The translations under genes and the position numbers were made by a program. Under the pieces are notes generated by a model. The model saw only the letters and a list, made by a program, of their open reading frames with translations. It was not told the origin of the DNA and made no database searches. A DNA stretch of 64,000 nucleotides from Alisma plantago-aquatica. Lineage: Eukaryota > Streptophyta > Magnoliopsida > Alismatales > Alismataceae. The stretch covers positions 1,125,066,744-1,125,130,743 of the forward strand of contig OY856412.1 in the NCBI GenBank assembly GCA_963693085.1, read 5' to 3'. Positions within the stretch are counted from its first letter, which is position 1; each line of letters opens with the position of its first letter. Shown one piece after another: positions 54,124 to 64,000 of the stretch.

Positions 54124-56293
54124 TGTTGGTATGTATTCCCAAAAAGCCAATCATATGATGATTGTAATGGCATAATTTGTAATGGATTTGATTAATAAAT
54201 AAAGGCAAGCTTCCAATTTATTCTATTTAATTCAATTATGAGATAATGATGTAACGTTAGAAATGTCTAGAGAATAATATTACTCAATGATGTATGTCTT
54301 CAAGTATGTGAGTTAGGGAAATTAGATCATACGAATTTTAAGAGTACATATACATTCTCATTATGTCCCTGATCGATTCTTATTGTGGAAAATTGATAGA
54401 CAACAATGACGCATAAGATCAAATTATGAGTTGGTTAATGACAAAATCTCATTAGTCATGATATGGATATATCAAACCAATCACATAGATACATGTTAGA
54501 CAATAGTGTATCAAATAGACCCACCATGAGACTAACACATGGAAACCATTACCATGGTAAGTCATAGTCAACTCTCACAGTGATGGTGGCATTTTTGGTT
54601 CTTAGACATGAAATCATTACACTCATCACATGTTGTTTGGTACACTTTAACATCATCATATAGAGTCCTAAAACATGAATTGTTATAATGGTGATTATTG
54701 GGTGACTATGACACATGGGGACTGACTGTGAGTGATAGAGATGGGATTTGTCCCTCCTACATGAGTATGATGTCCTAGGCTTTTTGATTAACAAGACTGA
54801 GAAATGCATGGCCATGACACATGAGTCAATATGTGATATTGAGCTTACATATATCTCAGATAGTCTTCTCTGGTTCAAGAAATAAGATTGAATATTGAAG
54901 AGGGTGATTACTCCATGCCTCGAGTTCAATCTGGATATCAGTGACAAAGGAATTATACAAACACTACAATACCATACATAGATTGTAGGTTGAAGTTGTT
55001 CCCCAACTCTCCATTTAGTTGGGTAGCACTGATGTGGGACTAGGCACCACTCTTTGCTTGTGATGTCATAAGTTAGTTATGGACATTCATTGTCAATGTG
55101 ACATGGGACCTATAGGGCCACACACATAGGTCTTGACCTAGAAGAGGAGTTTAATATGGAATGATGATTGAATTCATTACTAAAGTGTTTAGGTATTCAA
55201 TTCACATAATAGATCAGCTGGGTACACTACCAGATGTTTGTCTCACACTGTGAGATGGCCGTTTAAAGTGTTAGATGGTCGGTTCAAGAGTTGAGACAGA
55301 CGTTTGGATTGTCAAGCTGATCGCAAATTGAATTGGCTAAGTTTTGCCCAAGATGAGGTGTGAACCAACAACTTCACTCTGTTGACCTTATCAGCTTAGA
55401 CTGGGTCACTAGAGGACCGTCATTTGTGAGAGAGATGCCCGTCTCGCATGTGCGAGATTGCTCAATTCAGGGGAAATTTGATTGTAACAAGGAATTAGTA
55501 CTGACATCATGTTGTGCATTAATTGGATTCAAAATTACCAAATTCATATGCGGTTGGGAAACTAAAAAACAACTATCTCGCAGTGAGAGATGACCGTCTG
55601 GGTCACCATACGGCCATTTGGGTGCTTGCAAGTTACAAAAATTCAAGATCTTTTGGTCCCTTCCACTCCCGCTTAGACTGTGAACCCTAATCTAGTCTCT
55701 ACTATAAACAGAGGGGTATTGGGGGTTTCCCAAAACACAACACATACAATTAAGAATCAGTTGCTTTGACAATTGTTATCCTCTTTGGTTGAGGTAACCA
55801 AGAGAGCCCAAGCAAGTCCTACCCGACTAGGGAGTTATAACTACGAGAGAGAATAGCTAAGAATCATTGTTGTGGGAGAGCAAGTTGGTGACTAGTACGC
55901 CAACAGAAGGGAGAACTCCTTCCTATCCATTCTAGAAGGACAATAGAAGTTCTAGGTGGTCTGTGTGGACTTATCTGGAGATTGGAGGTTGTTTTCTTTT
56001 GATAGGAGAGCAATGTCAACCTGTTGTCCATGGTACATAGCAGGAGGTCCAACAGTCCTGTTGTCCGTGGTGCAGTTTAGAGGGTGCAATAGTCAGATGA
56101 TCCCCAATGCAACTAGAACATGGTTGTGTATCAACAACGAGGAGGAGATGTTGTTGGACTTGATCCTAGAACATGTATATCTTCAAAACCATCTTTCCGA
56201 TATTATAGTTATTGACGTGATCTTTTGGATTAGTTGGAATATCATAGTAATTTTTTTTGTTTCCGTTGCCTATTCTGTAGCCATATTTCCCTA
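54124..56293 (+). repeat. 3' LTR of copia D
   Basis: TGTTGGTATGTATTCCC to TATTTCCCTA, 2170 bp, same length as the 5' LTR within one base. TATA box TATAAACAG at 55703. Palindromes such as TCTCACACTGTGAGA at about 55243-55257. Confidence 0.88.
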
Positions 56294-56923
56294 AATATAT
56301 CAATCCAATGGTAGGGTCAAATTCCATCTACATCATTCACAATAATTCCCATGCGTCACAATGCACCTAAGCACTACTTGAATAGCAACCCTTATTCAAG
56401 GTCACATTGAGTAGTATCAAATCACCCATGACAACATGTGATCATTATAGTGACTTCAGGTCTAAGGACCACACTCATCACTATCACATTAAGATATGAT
56501 TCTGATCACCATTATTGGCTTCCATGTATCACACTTCAAGTGGGTCTATCTAGTACACTTGTTCATAATAAGTACCTATGTGTTTGATTTGATATCCAAT
56601 ATCATGACCAATGAGACGTAGTCATCAATCAACATCACATGCTAGTCATGATGTATTATTGTTGTCCTAATATCCAAAATACTATATGACTAGGGACTAA
56701 GATAAGAATGAATACTCTTAAAATGCACATGATCTCATGTTTAGGTCCTTAACCTAAATTCACATGTTATAGAATCATACATTATTAGGACATTACTATA
56801 TATATATATTAATTACTCATTAAAAAACATAATAATCAAAGTTTACTTTATTAATAATCAAATCAATTATAAGTGTGTCAGTACAATCATCATATGATTG
56901 ACCCTCAGGGCATATAATAAACA
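56294..56923 (-). repeat. Right half of the split D-family LTR (minus strand)
   Basis: Continues the minus-strand LTR cut at 20317. Its LTR start on the minus strand is TGTTTATTATATGCCC at 56923, followed by the CAATCATATGATGATTG block seen in all D LTRs. The copy is more diverged than the element inserted in it. Confidence 0.75.
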
Positions 56924-56992
56924 AAATGTCCATTTGGTGATGACATTGTGGATGTCTACCAGTAGACACTGTGGTCGGTGAAGGATAAAGGA
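56552..56992. repeat. Direct repeat, copy 1 (about 440 bp)
   Basis: Nearly identical to 57751-58201. Includes the start of the minus-strand D LTR and about 70 bp beyond it, so it is a local segmental duplication and not an LTR pair. Contains GTCTACCAGTAGAC, a perfect inverted repeat, at 56954-56967. Confidence 0.85.
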
Positions 56993-57004
56993 TAAAGGAA
57001 TTCC

Positions 57005-57740
57005 TAGCATTCATCTACACCGTTGACAAATTCAGATCTTATTTTTTGGTTTAAAAAGTTATATTTTATACATATCATGTTACAACTCAATATCTGTTAA
57101 CAAAGAAGGATCAAAACACAGAGTAATCCAATGGATCCTTCTTCTACAAGAGTTTGACCTCAAGATACGAGATAAAAAGGGAAACAACAATGTTGTTGTT
57201 GATCACTTGAGTTGCCTTCATATCCATGATACTAACATTGCCCCCATCAATGACTCTCTATGAGATGACCACCTCATGAAAGTTTTTCCTACCTTTCCTT
57301 GGTATGTAGATTTTGTTATCTGAATTGTTGTAGGTGTTCTTCATCCATTGTGCATCAATGATGCAAGGAAGGAATTTATGCACGATGATAGACATTTTTG
57401 TTGGGATGATCCATACCTTTTTAGACTATATGTAGATGATCCCTACCAATGTTGAATTGTTGAGGGGGAAACCCTGCTAATTCTTTAACAATGCCATTCA
57501 GGCCCTACTAGAGACCACACGAGTACTAATAAGACCTCACAGAAAGTCCGACAATACAAGTTTTTTGGTTGATTATATTCAAGGATGCTTACAATTTATT
57601 TTGTATCTTTAATAAACTTCAAAGGTATGGTAACATTGAAAAGAGAGAAGAAATACCATTAAAGCTCTAGAAAGAAGTTGAAATATTTGATTTATAGAGA
57701 GTAGATTACATGAGCCAACTTCTCTTACATCTTTGTGACA
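57005..57740 (+). pseudogene. Gypsy RNase H-integrase fragment between direct repeats
   Basis: Frames read [40 protein letters not shown] and EFMHDDRHFCWDDPYLFRLY, then CHSGPTRDHTSTNKT. This is the end of gypsy RNase H (VADHLSRL block) and the integrase zinc finger, as in element C at 30115-30520. Many stops. It is cut at both ends and may belong to a relative of element G. Confidence 0.75.
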
Positions 57741-57750
57741 ATTCATAATA

Positions 57751-58201
57751 AGTACACTTGTTCATAATAAGTACCTATGTGTTTGATTTGATATCCAATA
57801 TCATGACCAATGAGACATAGTCTTCAATAAACATCACATGCTAGTCTTGATGTATTATTGTTGTCCAAATATCCACAATACTATCTGACTAGGGACTAAG
57901 ATAAGAATGAATACTCTTAAAATACACATGATCTCATGTTTAGGTCCTTCACCTGAATTCACATGTTATAGAATCATACATTTTTAGGACATTAATATAT
58001 ATATATATATATATATTAATTAATCATTTAAAAATACATAATAATCAAAATTTACTTTATTAATAATCAAATCAATTATAAGTGTGTCAGTACAATCATC
58101 ATATGATTGACCCTCAGGGCATATCATAAACAAAATGTCCATTTGGTGATGACATCGTGGATGTCTACCAGTAGACATTGTGGTCGGTGAAGGATAAAGG
58201 A
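57751..58201. repeat. Direct repeat, copy 2 (about 450 bp)
   Basis: Second copy of 56552-56992, offset by 1199 bp. Differs mainly by a longer TA run (57998-58016) and scattered substitutions. Confidence 0.85.
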
Positions 58202-60347
58202 TGAATGATTATTCATTATTTTTTTGTAATACTTTGACAATTTTGGCATTCAGATTTGTAGTTTGCATTAGAAATATCTTCATTTCATTCTATTTAGATT
58301 TTATGTTAATTTCTTGAATGTTGATACTTTTCTCAACTTCCTTTGCAGGTTTGAAGTTCTATCCCTCCATACCAGTGTGACATAAGGGACTTTTCTACCC
58401 TTCAGGGTAGGGGAATTAAGAGGGGGGCACCTTTCACAAGGAGTGGGGTAGCGCCTCAACTTGAAATAGATGTTTGACATAGCAGAAATTAAATCGATAA
58501 ACATGATTTGTTCAAGACCACAATCGAGTTGCATCTCAATTGACCTCTTAGATAATAGAATCAACTCTAAGGATATAAGGTCTATCAAGACCCATCGATG
58601 TTCATGTCAATTTTCACTATACCAATTCTTAAGGGAAATCAACCATTAACAATCAAGATATACCTCCCATTCTATAGCACGATTGGTAGTGTCAACAATA
58701 ATCAGCCTCTAGATTGATTATTAAAGATTGACAACCACACCATCAACCAATGTTTGACCTCCACCCCATCGATCATTAGCAACCAAGCAACGAATTCAAG
58801 TGATCAACCTGTAACTATAGGTCAAGAAAATCCTAATTTGAATCTTGAGCTTCACTTCATGCAATCGACACTAACCTCGATGAGTAGCTATCGACTTGCA
58901 CCCATGATCAAGGTATGCATGGAGTAACAACCCTCGACCTTGAGCCGATAGCTCCACCTTATCTTCAGTCCACCCTAGACCCATGAGATCCAATAGAAAT
59001 GATCAAGCTCCAATGATCGACTATAATGCACAACCTCACTATCAAGCATCAAGCTATCGACCTCTTGCTAGGTGGCCTAGCCTCCAAGAAAATGATCTTG
59101 ACCATCCATGTGGCATGAATCTTGCTACTAACACTTGGGTACATAGTCCTATATATACACATAGTACACTTGCAAAGAACCTCTATATGATTCTACACTA
59201 ATGAAAGAAAAGTGATACCTCTTGAATTATTCAAAACTGATCATCCTAGTCATTTCTACATCGATCAATATCTATAGTGATTGAACTGGTTTCTCTGAGA
59301 GTGGTCAACACTTGTTTTCTCCACATGAGGACAAGGTCAATCAAAGTGCATTCCATTCCCTCCCAGGTCCAGAGAAATTATGTGCAACCAAGGTGATCGA
59401 CCTCTATGGCTTGAAAGTGTCTGACTTGCTCTTCTTGTTAAAAGTAATCAATGCCCCCTTGGGAGAAATTGATACATCTCCTCTGTTGCAATGGAAATCA
59501 ACCCCCATAAATAACCAACCAAGTAGGTCAACCAACCTACATCAATCGACTAGACAATTGCAACCTATCTTCAATCAAGTCTCAGATATTCTCCACTATC
59601 TCTGCTATTTGTAAAAATCTCGATGCGAGGAGCGAATAGTCATTTTAGTGCATGCATGGACTACCCAAATACCCATTCTATAGTATTATTTATATGTTCC
59701 ATATCTTATAAAAACCCCTTTAAATTTATGGTTATTTGTTTACTACATTTTGTGTGGACTAATCACTCACTTTTTGTGGTTTATTATAATCTTTTACCGA
59801 GAGAACTTTGACATTTAAGTTGTGAATATAGGTTGACTTTGGTTAACTTCTGGATGAGAAGTTTGGATGGAAAGTATCTTTAGCAGTGAATACATGATTT
59901 GTAAGTAACATGACAATGAGCTTATGGTGATATTCACTTACGCAAATTCTTCATGCCAAAAGGATGTAATTTGCATAGTTCTAATTTAATTCTCATGCAA
60001 GTTTGTACATGAAATAGATGTGTAGATGCAAGAAATGACAATGAAACCTGATTTCACCCCGATAGTTTCCACCATTAATCTAGACCCAATTTTATTTCTA
60101 ATACTTATTTTATTATAGTTAGTTTAACCAAAAACCTCAAATATTGTCTCTAAATATTAGTTTAATTTGACTGGACAAAAACTAATAGTGTTTTTAAAAA
60201 GGTTGTCCTTTGGGTTCATTCCTCATCTATATTGTGATAAGACCCATCTTCTTACGGATGGTATTAATGTACGATAGTTTTTTTTCTTCTAAAAATTTAG
60301 GGACTTTTCTCTAACTGAATTTGTTTGTGGAATAAAAAGCCACATCA
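58202..60347 (+). repeat. Probable 5' LTR of gypsy G
   Basis: Ends GCCACATCA just before a primer site at 60353. A TATA box TATATATAC at 59150-59158 follows a region (58600-59100) dense in ATCGA/TCGAT motifs, the same layout as in the other families' LTRs. The left boundary is not resolved; no matching 3' LTR lies in the window. Short ORFs at 58301-58588 (minus), 58983-59201 and 59312-59614 have no recognised domain. Confidence 0.5.
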
Positions 60348-60352
60348 AATTC

Positions 60353-60372
60353 TGGCATCATTCTCGGGAACA
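60353..60372 (+). promoter_or_regulatory. Degenerate tRNA-Asp-type primer-binding site, gypsy G
   Basis: TGGCATCATTCTCGGGAACA compares with TGGCGCCGTTGCCGGGGA plus two; several changes, but position between LTR end and gag fits. Confidence 0.6.
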
Positions 60373-60419
60373 ATAGAATCATATAGTTTAATCTAGTTTC
60401 ACTTAGAGTAATTTTGGGT

Positions 60420-62630
60420 TTTTGTTTTACCATTGATATTATTGCACATTCACTTGAATCAAATATTTTCTATGCCTGAATTCAACACAAACATAGTTCA
60501 GCATCAAATCCCTTTTTCTCACTTGAATCAAATATTTTCTCTGTGTCCATCTAACTCGTGGAATATCTTTCCATCTGAAGTATCACAAACTAGTGTATGC
60601 GACACTTCACAAGCATTGATCTTGCATTAAGTTTTGATCCTGAGATAGACTAATTTTTTCACTATCAAAATAGAGAAAGCAGATCTAGAATGGATGAGGA
60701 AGAAATCACACAAAGGGTGAACATGGTCATTGTAGCACAAAGAGAGAGGCATACACAAGAAGCCTATATTATTGTATAAGAGGAAACTAGATGTTGCACA
60801 AGATTTTGAGAGAGAAAAAGAGATTAGGGAGTTATAAATCACCAAAGATACACATGTTCATCATTATGTTATGCCATCTCCTATTGATGCCTCTCAATTC
60901 GAAACAAGTATACATTGGGACACATTGTTACAAAATAGTGCCTTTTCTGGTATACAAGGGGTTGATTCTCAAGAGCACATTCTAAAATTGGTGGATACAT
61001 TTTCAGTGACTAAGCCAAATGGAGTTATTGATGATGCTATTAAACTCCTTCTCTTTAAATACTCACTTATAGACAAAGTAAGAAGTTTGTGCTATGCTTT
61101 GACATGTGACCCTATCACCACATGTGACCAGACTCAAAACTGAATTCCTTGAGTACTTCTATCCTCCTTCCCTTTACACACAATCAAAATCCATATAACT
61201 TACAAGTCCCTAGTAAATCTCTAGCAGAAGCATGGGAGAGGTACAACGAACTCCTCTACAAGTGTCTACACCATGGCATATATAAAAATTGATTCATCTT
61301 GTTCTTCTACATGGATGACGATTCAATAGTTTCATAGATTTCTCATTTGGAGAAAACTTCATGTACCATAGCTAAGAAGACTTGGAAAGTAGTAAGTCTT
61401 GATCAAACTAATTGTGGTAGATTGGTAGGCAAGGAAGTTCTAAAAGTGTCTATGGTAGAAGTAGCTTTGAGTTAAAATCAATTGCCAAATCTTTGAAGCA
61501 ACTAGCACTCAAGCAAGAAAATCTAGAGACATCTTTTAATAATGTGAAACACAGAGCCAACCATAGCAACAACATGTGAAGGCAGTGATACAGTTCTATG
61601 AATCATGTAAGGGCATTGATCACTCTAAATTGGCTAGTCAAATTATTTATGATGTAGTAATGAATAACACAATGAATCAAGGAGACAATAATCAAATAGA
61701 GGATCTAAAACCCATACATAGTATCCCAGGTGAACGGTATTATACTCAAAATTGGAATAGAAGCCATCTTGTTTACAATATGGAAATACTATAGGTCTAG
61801 AAAATTATCAGTAGATCACATGGGATTAAAATCAAGTTTGGGGTCATCTAGCTTTTTAAAACAATCAAAATTGTAGACATCAATGAAAATACTAAGTTGA
61901 CTTCTAGAGTAGGGCATATAATTAGTTTCAGAATCCTAACCAGGCCCTAGAACAACTACAACTATAGGGACAAGATGCAATTGCTCCCTCATCTGATCAG
62001 GTAAACTATCAACCATTGAAAAGATCACACAATAACAACAAAAAATGGTTGCAAATCAACAAGTTCACTAGAATTCAATCGAGTCTCAATTGGGTCAACT
62101 CTCAGCTACCCTTTGCCCCCCGTGGGAGCTTTTGCAAGCCAAGTGGAATTTAACCCAAAGAATCAAGAACACCTGAAGGCTATTGCTACATGTTTAGGAA
62201 GAGTATTTCTAGATACACCTCCAAGACTACATTGATTCACACAGAAGAAGATGACTGTATGTTTTTTCAAGACATTGTGGTACCAGATCCACTAAAACAG
62301 ATTTCAAAAATATGAGATATAATAGTCATCAACAACACAGAAGAAGACAATCCTAAAAATGTCAACAATTGTAAGTAAAGATACAATGGAGATAATTGTT
62401 CCAATCTATAGACCATGTCCTCCGTACCAAGCGTTCCCAATGAAGACATGGTTAGAAACTCATTTTATGAAGTTCTAGGAGCAGATGAAAAAGGTCCATG
62501 CAGACATACCTTTGTTGGATACCCTAACAAAGAAACACATGTGGTGAAAATACTCAATGATGCTCCTCACCACAAAATACAAAACCTAGGAGTGTGAGAT
62601 AGTCAATATCACTAAAATACATCTGATATA
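60420..62630 (+). pseudogene. Gag remnant, gypsy G
   Basis: At 60871-61143 the frame reads QGVDSQEHILKLVDTFSVTK, IKLLLFKYSLIDKVRSLCYA, the usual gypsy Gag block (FG..ED...HL..F, then L.PFSL...A..WL). Then EFLEYFYPPSLYTQSKS, stop, and SLAEAWERYNELLYKCLHHG, the next block (E-S-L-x-E-A-W-E-R-F...C-P-H-H-G). From 61576 to 62600 only scattered short frames are left, with Q/N-rich pieces. Broken by many stops and frame changes. Confidence 0.7.
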
Positions 62631-62633
62631 ATT

Positions 62634-63060
62634 ATGAACAAAAGTCCAAAAATGCAGAAGGAACCAAGTTCATTAGGGATCACATGCTACATTGGTCATT
62701 CCATATGTAAGAAACAATTATCTGACCTCAGAGCTAATATCTTCATTATGACACATAGCTTATGTAATAGGTTGGGATTCACCAAATTATTACCAACATG
62801 CATGATAATACAACTCAAAAATTCTTCAACACCCCTTTTGATGGGGATCAATTGAAGATGTTCCAGTCAAGATAGGGAAGGACTCTTCTATCTCGTGTGG
62901 TTGTGTTGTCATGGAGACAAAGGAGGATCTAAAATATCCTCTTACTTTTAACCAACCCTTCCTAGACATAGCAAGAGCATTAATTGATGTCAAGACATGA
63001 ACCCTACTTCTAGGATTAGGGAAAGAGAACCTTGAATTCAAGGGTTTTACAATGTGAAGG
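62634..63060 (+). pseudogene. Aspartic protease remnant, gypsy G
   Basis: SSLGITCYIG, KKQLSDLRANIFIMTHSLCN and RLGFTKLLPTCMIIQLKNSS match the retropepsin block of element C (there D-L-G-A-S); the active-site Gly is changed to Arg. A frameshift near 62850 leads to EDVPVKIGKDSSISCGCVVM and FNQPFLDIARALIDVKT, the protease end. Confidence 0.78.
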
Positions 63061-63272
63061 GGCCAAACATGCATGAGGAAGTTTTTCTACTAGATTGTAT
63101 AGAAAAGATTTTGTTCGTTAAATAAAAAGATCCAATGTATAATGACCCTCTAGATATCTCCCTTGTTGATGTTGAGGAAAGTGATTCCATTGACGAGGAG
63201 GTGAAGTAGCGCATACTCCACCTACATTCAAATGAAGATGACCCACTAGCCAAATTTGAGGAATGAAAGTCA

Positions 63273-64000
63273 TTGTATATTTTTGAGGAACTAGTTGATG
63301 CAACAAAAGCCCGTAAGATGAAACCATTGCCCGAAGGATTGAAGTATGACTTCCTATATGACTTGAAAGTTTTCCATGTGGTAACTATTATCAATTCAAC
63401 ATCTATGAATGAAGACAAGCTATTATCTGAACAAAGGAAAAGGGTAAAGGTAATAGGTTATAAGATGAGTAATCTCATAGGGGTTAGCCAAGCGCTATGC
63501 ATGCACAAAATCCTTATGTGGAAGATTTAAAACAATCTATAAGTACCAACAAAGGTTTGAACCCAAGAATGATAGACACACTTCTCCTCAAAGTCATAAA
63601 GTTGCTCACTTCTAATATTATTTACCCCATCTTTGAATCACCATGCGTGAGCATTATCCAGGTCATTCCAAAGAAATAAGTCACCACTATGGTGTGAAAA
63701 CAATAATGAATGAATCCCCAACTAAAATATAATTAGGTGAAGGATGTGTATGAACTGTATGAAGTTAAATAAAGCTACACACAAGGATCATTTTCCCCTA
63801 ACCTTCCTTGACTAGGTCGTGGAGCGCCTAGCTCATCAAGAATACTTCTATTATCTTGATGGTTATTTTGGGTTCTATCAAATCCCTATTCACTCATATG
63901 ACTAGTAGAAGATAAGCTTTACCTGTCCCTTTGGTACAAATGCTTACTAAAGAATACCCTTTGGGCTTTGCAATCTGCCAGACACATTTTAGCGATGCAT
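63273..64000 (+). pseudogene. Pre-RT linker and start of RT, gypsy G (runs off window)
   Basis: KMKPLPEGLKYDFLYDLKVF, KVIGYKMSNLIGVSQALCMH and LLTSNIIYPIFESPCVSIIQ correspond to the linker and RT entry of element C (28690-29030). From about 63750: [45 protein letters not shown] and IPFGLCNLPDTF. The window ends before the F-M-D-D motif. Several stops. Confidence 0.8.

Larger units (their letters stand above)
20318..56293 (+). mobile_element. Copia D element, host of the nested insertions
   Basis: Two LTRs (20318-22488 and 54124-56293, about 2170 bp each), a primer site at 22492, gag, protease, integrase, RT and RNase H in copia order. About 26 kb of its length is foreign: a solo LTR and everything inside it (24791-51032) split the protease. 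Its own length is about 9.7 kb. Flanks GATAT (20313-20317) and AATAT (56294-56298) are a target-site duplication with one change. The many TAG and TGA codons in pol show it is old. Confidence 0.88.

Noticed and set aside
56552..58201. LTR pair of a small element
   Set aside because: The repeats cross the start of the D LTR, do not begin TG or end CA, and have no primer site.

Overview
The window looks like repeat-rich, probably heterochromatic plant nuclear DNA. The evidence is a dense stack of plant LTR retrotransposons (Ty1/copia gag-pol with tRNA-Met primer sites, Ty3/gypsy pol with tRNA-Asp-type primer sites and Athila-like post-pol ORFs) plus a Cassandra-type TRIM carrying 5S rRNA sequence. 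I see no convincing host gene, tRNA gene or rRNA gene. The species cannot be named from the sequence. I use working letters A to G for the element families. All domain assignments come from reading motifs; no database was searched.

Layout. 1-1635: part of a copia family D LTR on the minus strand. 1636-about 6615: gypsy A remnant (palindrome-rich spacer, Athila-type env-like ORF, polypurine signals, 3' LTR). About 6616-10756: copia F on the minus strand, cut off inside reverse transcriptase. 10757-19169: copia E (Sirevirus-like, gag only) as a tandem internal-LTR-internal-LTR array. 19170-19959: unassigned. 19960-56923: a nest of elements. 56552-58201: a 450-bp direct repeat flanking a gypsy pol fragment. 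58202-64000: gypsy G (LTR, primer site, gag, protease, start of RT), running off the window.

The nest can be resolved by target-site duplications. A minus-strand D LTR (19960-20317 and 56294-56923) is split by a complete D element (20318-56293; gatat/aatat). Its protease coding region is split by a solo D LTR (24791-51032; GATCT). That solo LTR is split by non-autonomous gypsy B (25051-47385; TTATT) and by a minus-strand solo LTR of family E (49039-50641; CTTCC). The 5' LTR of B is split by gypsy C (26770-40901; ATAAT) and by the Cassandra-type TRIM (41162-41992; AGCTT).

Element C is the youngest-looking and most informative. It has Athila-like protease, RT, RNase H and integrase; then two arrays of short inverted repeats around a TATA-like site and a possible intron; then a long env-like ORF with a plant-transposon domain, Ser/Thr/Pro-rich linker, coiled coil and acidic tail; then an overlapping ORF with two tandem C48 (Ulp1/SENP-like) cysteine-peptidase cores, both with H-N-C in place of the usual H-D-C. 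It is broken by three in-frame TGA codons and a few single-base frameshifts, and has lost its primer site and most of gag through a deletion in the 5' LTR.

Two themes run across unrelated families. Each of the six best-resolved families has its own array of short inverted repeats in the LTR, leader or pre-env spacer. All three gypsy elements with a visible 3' end (A, B, C) carry two copies of a GAGGA(C/T)AA...GGGG signal 1.0-1.4 kb apart, of which only the second abuts the 3' LTR.
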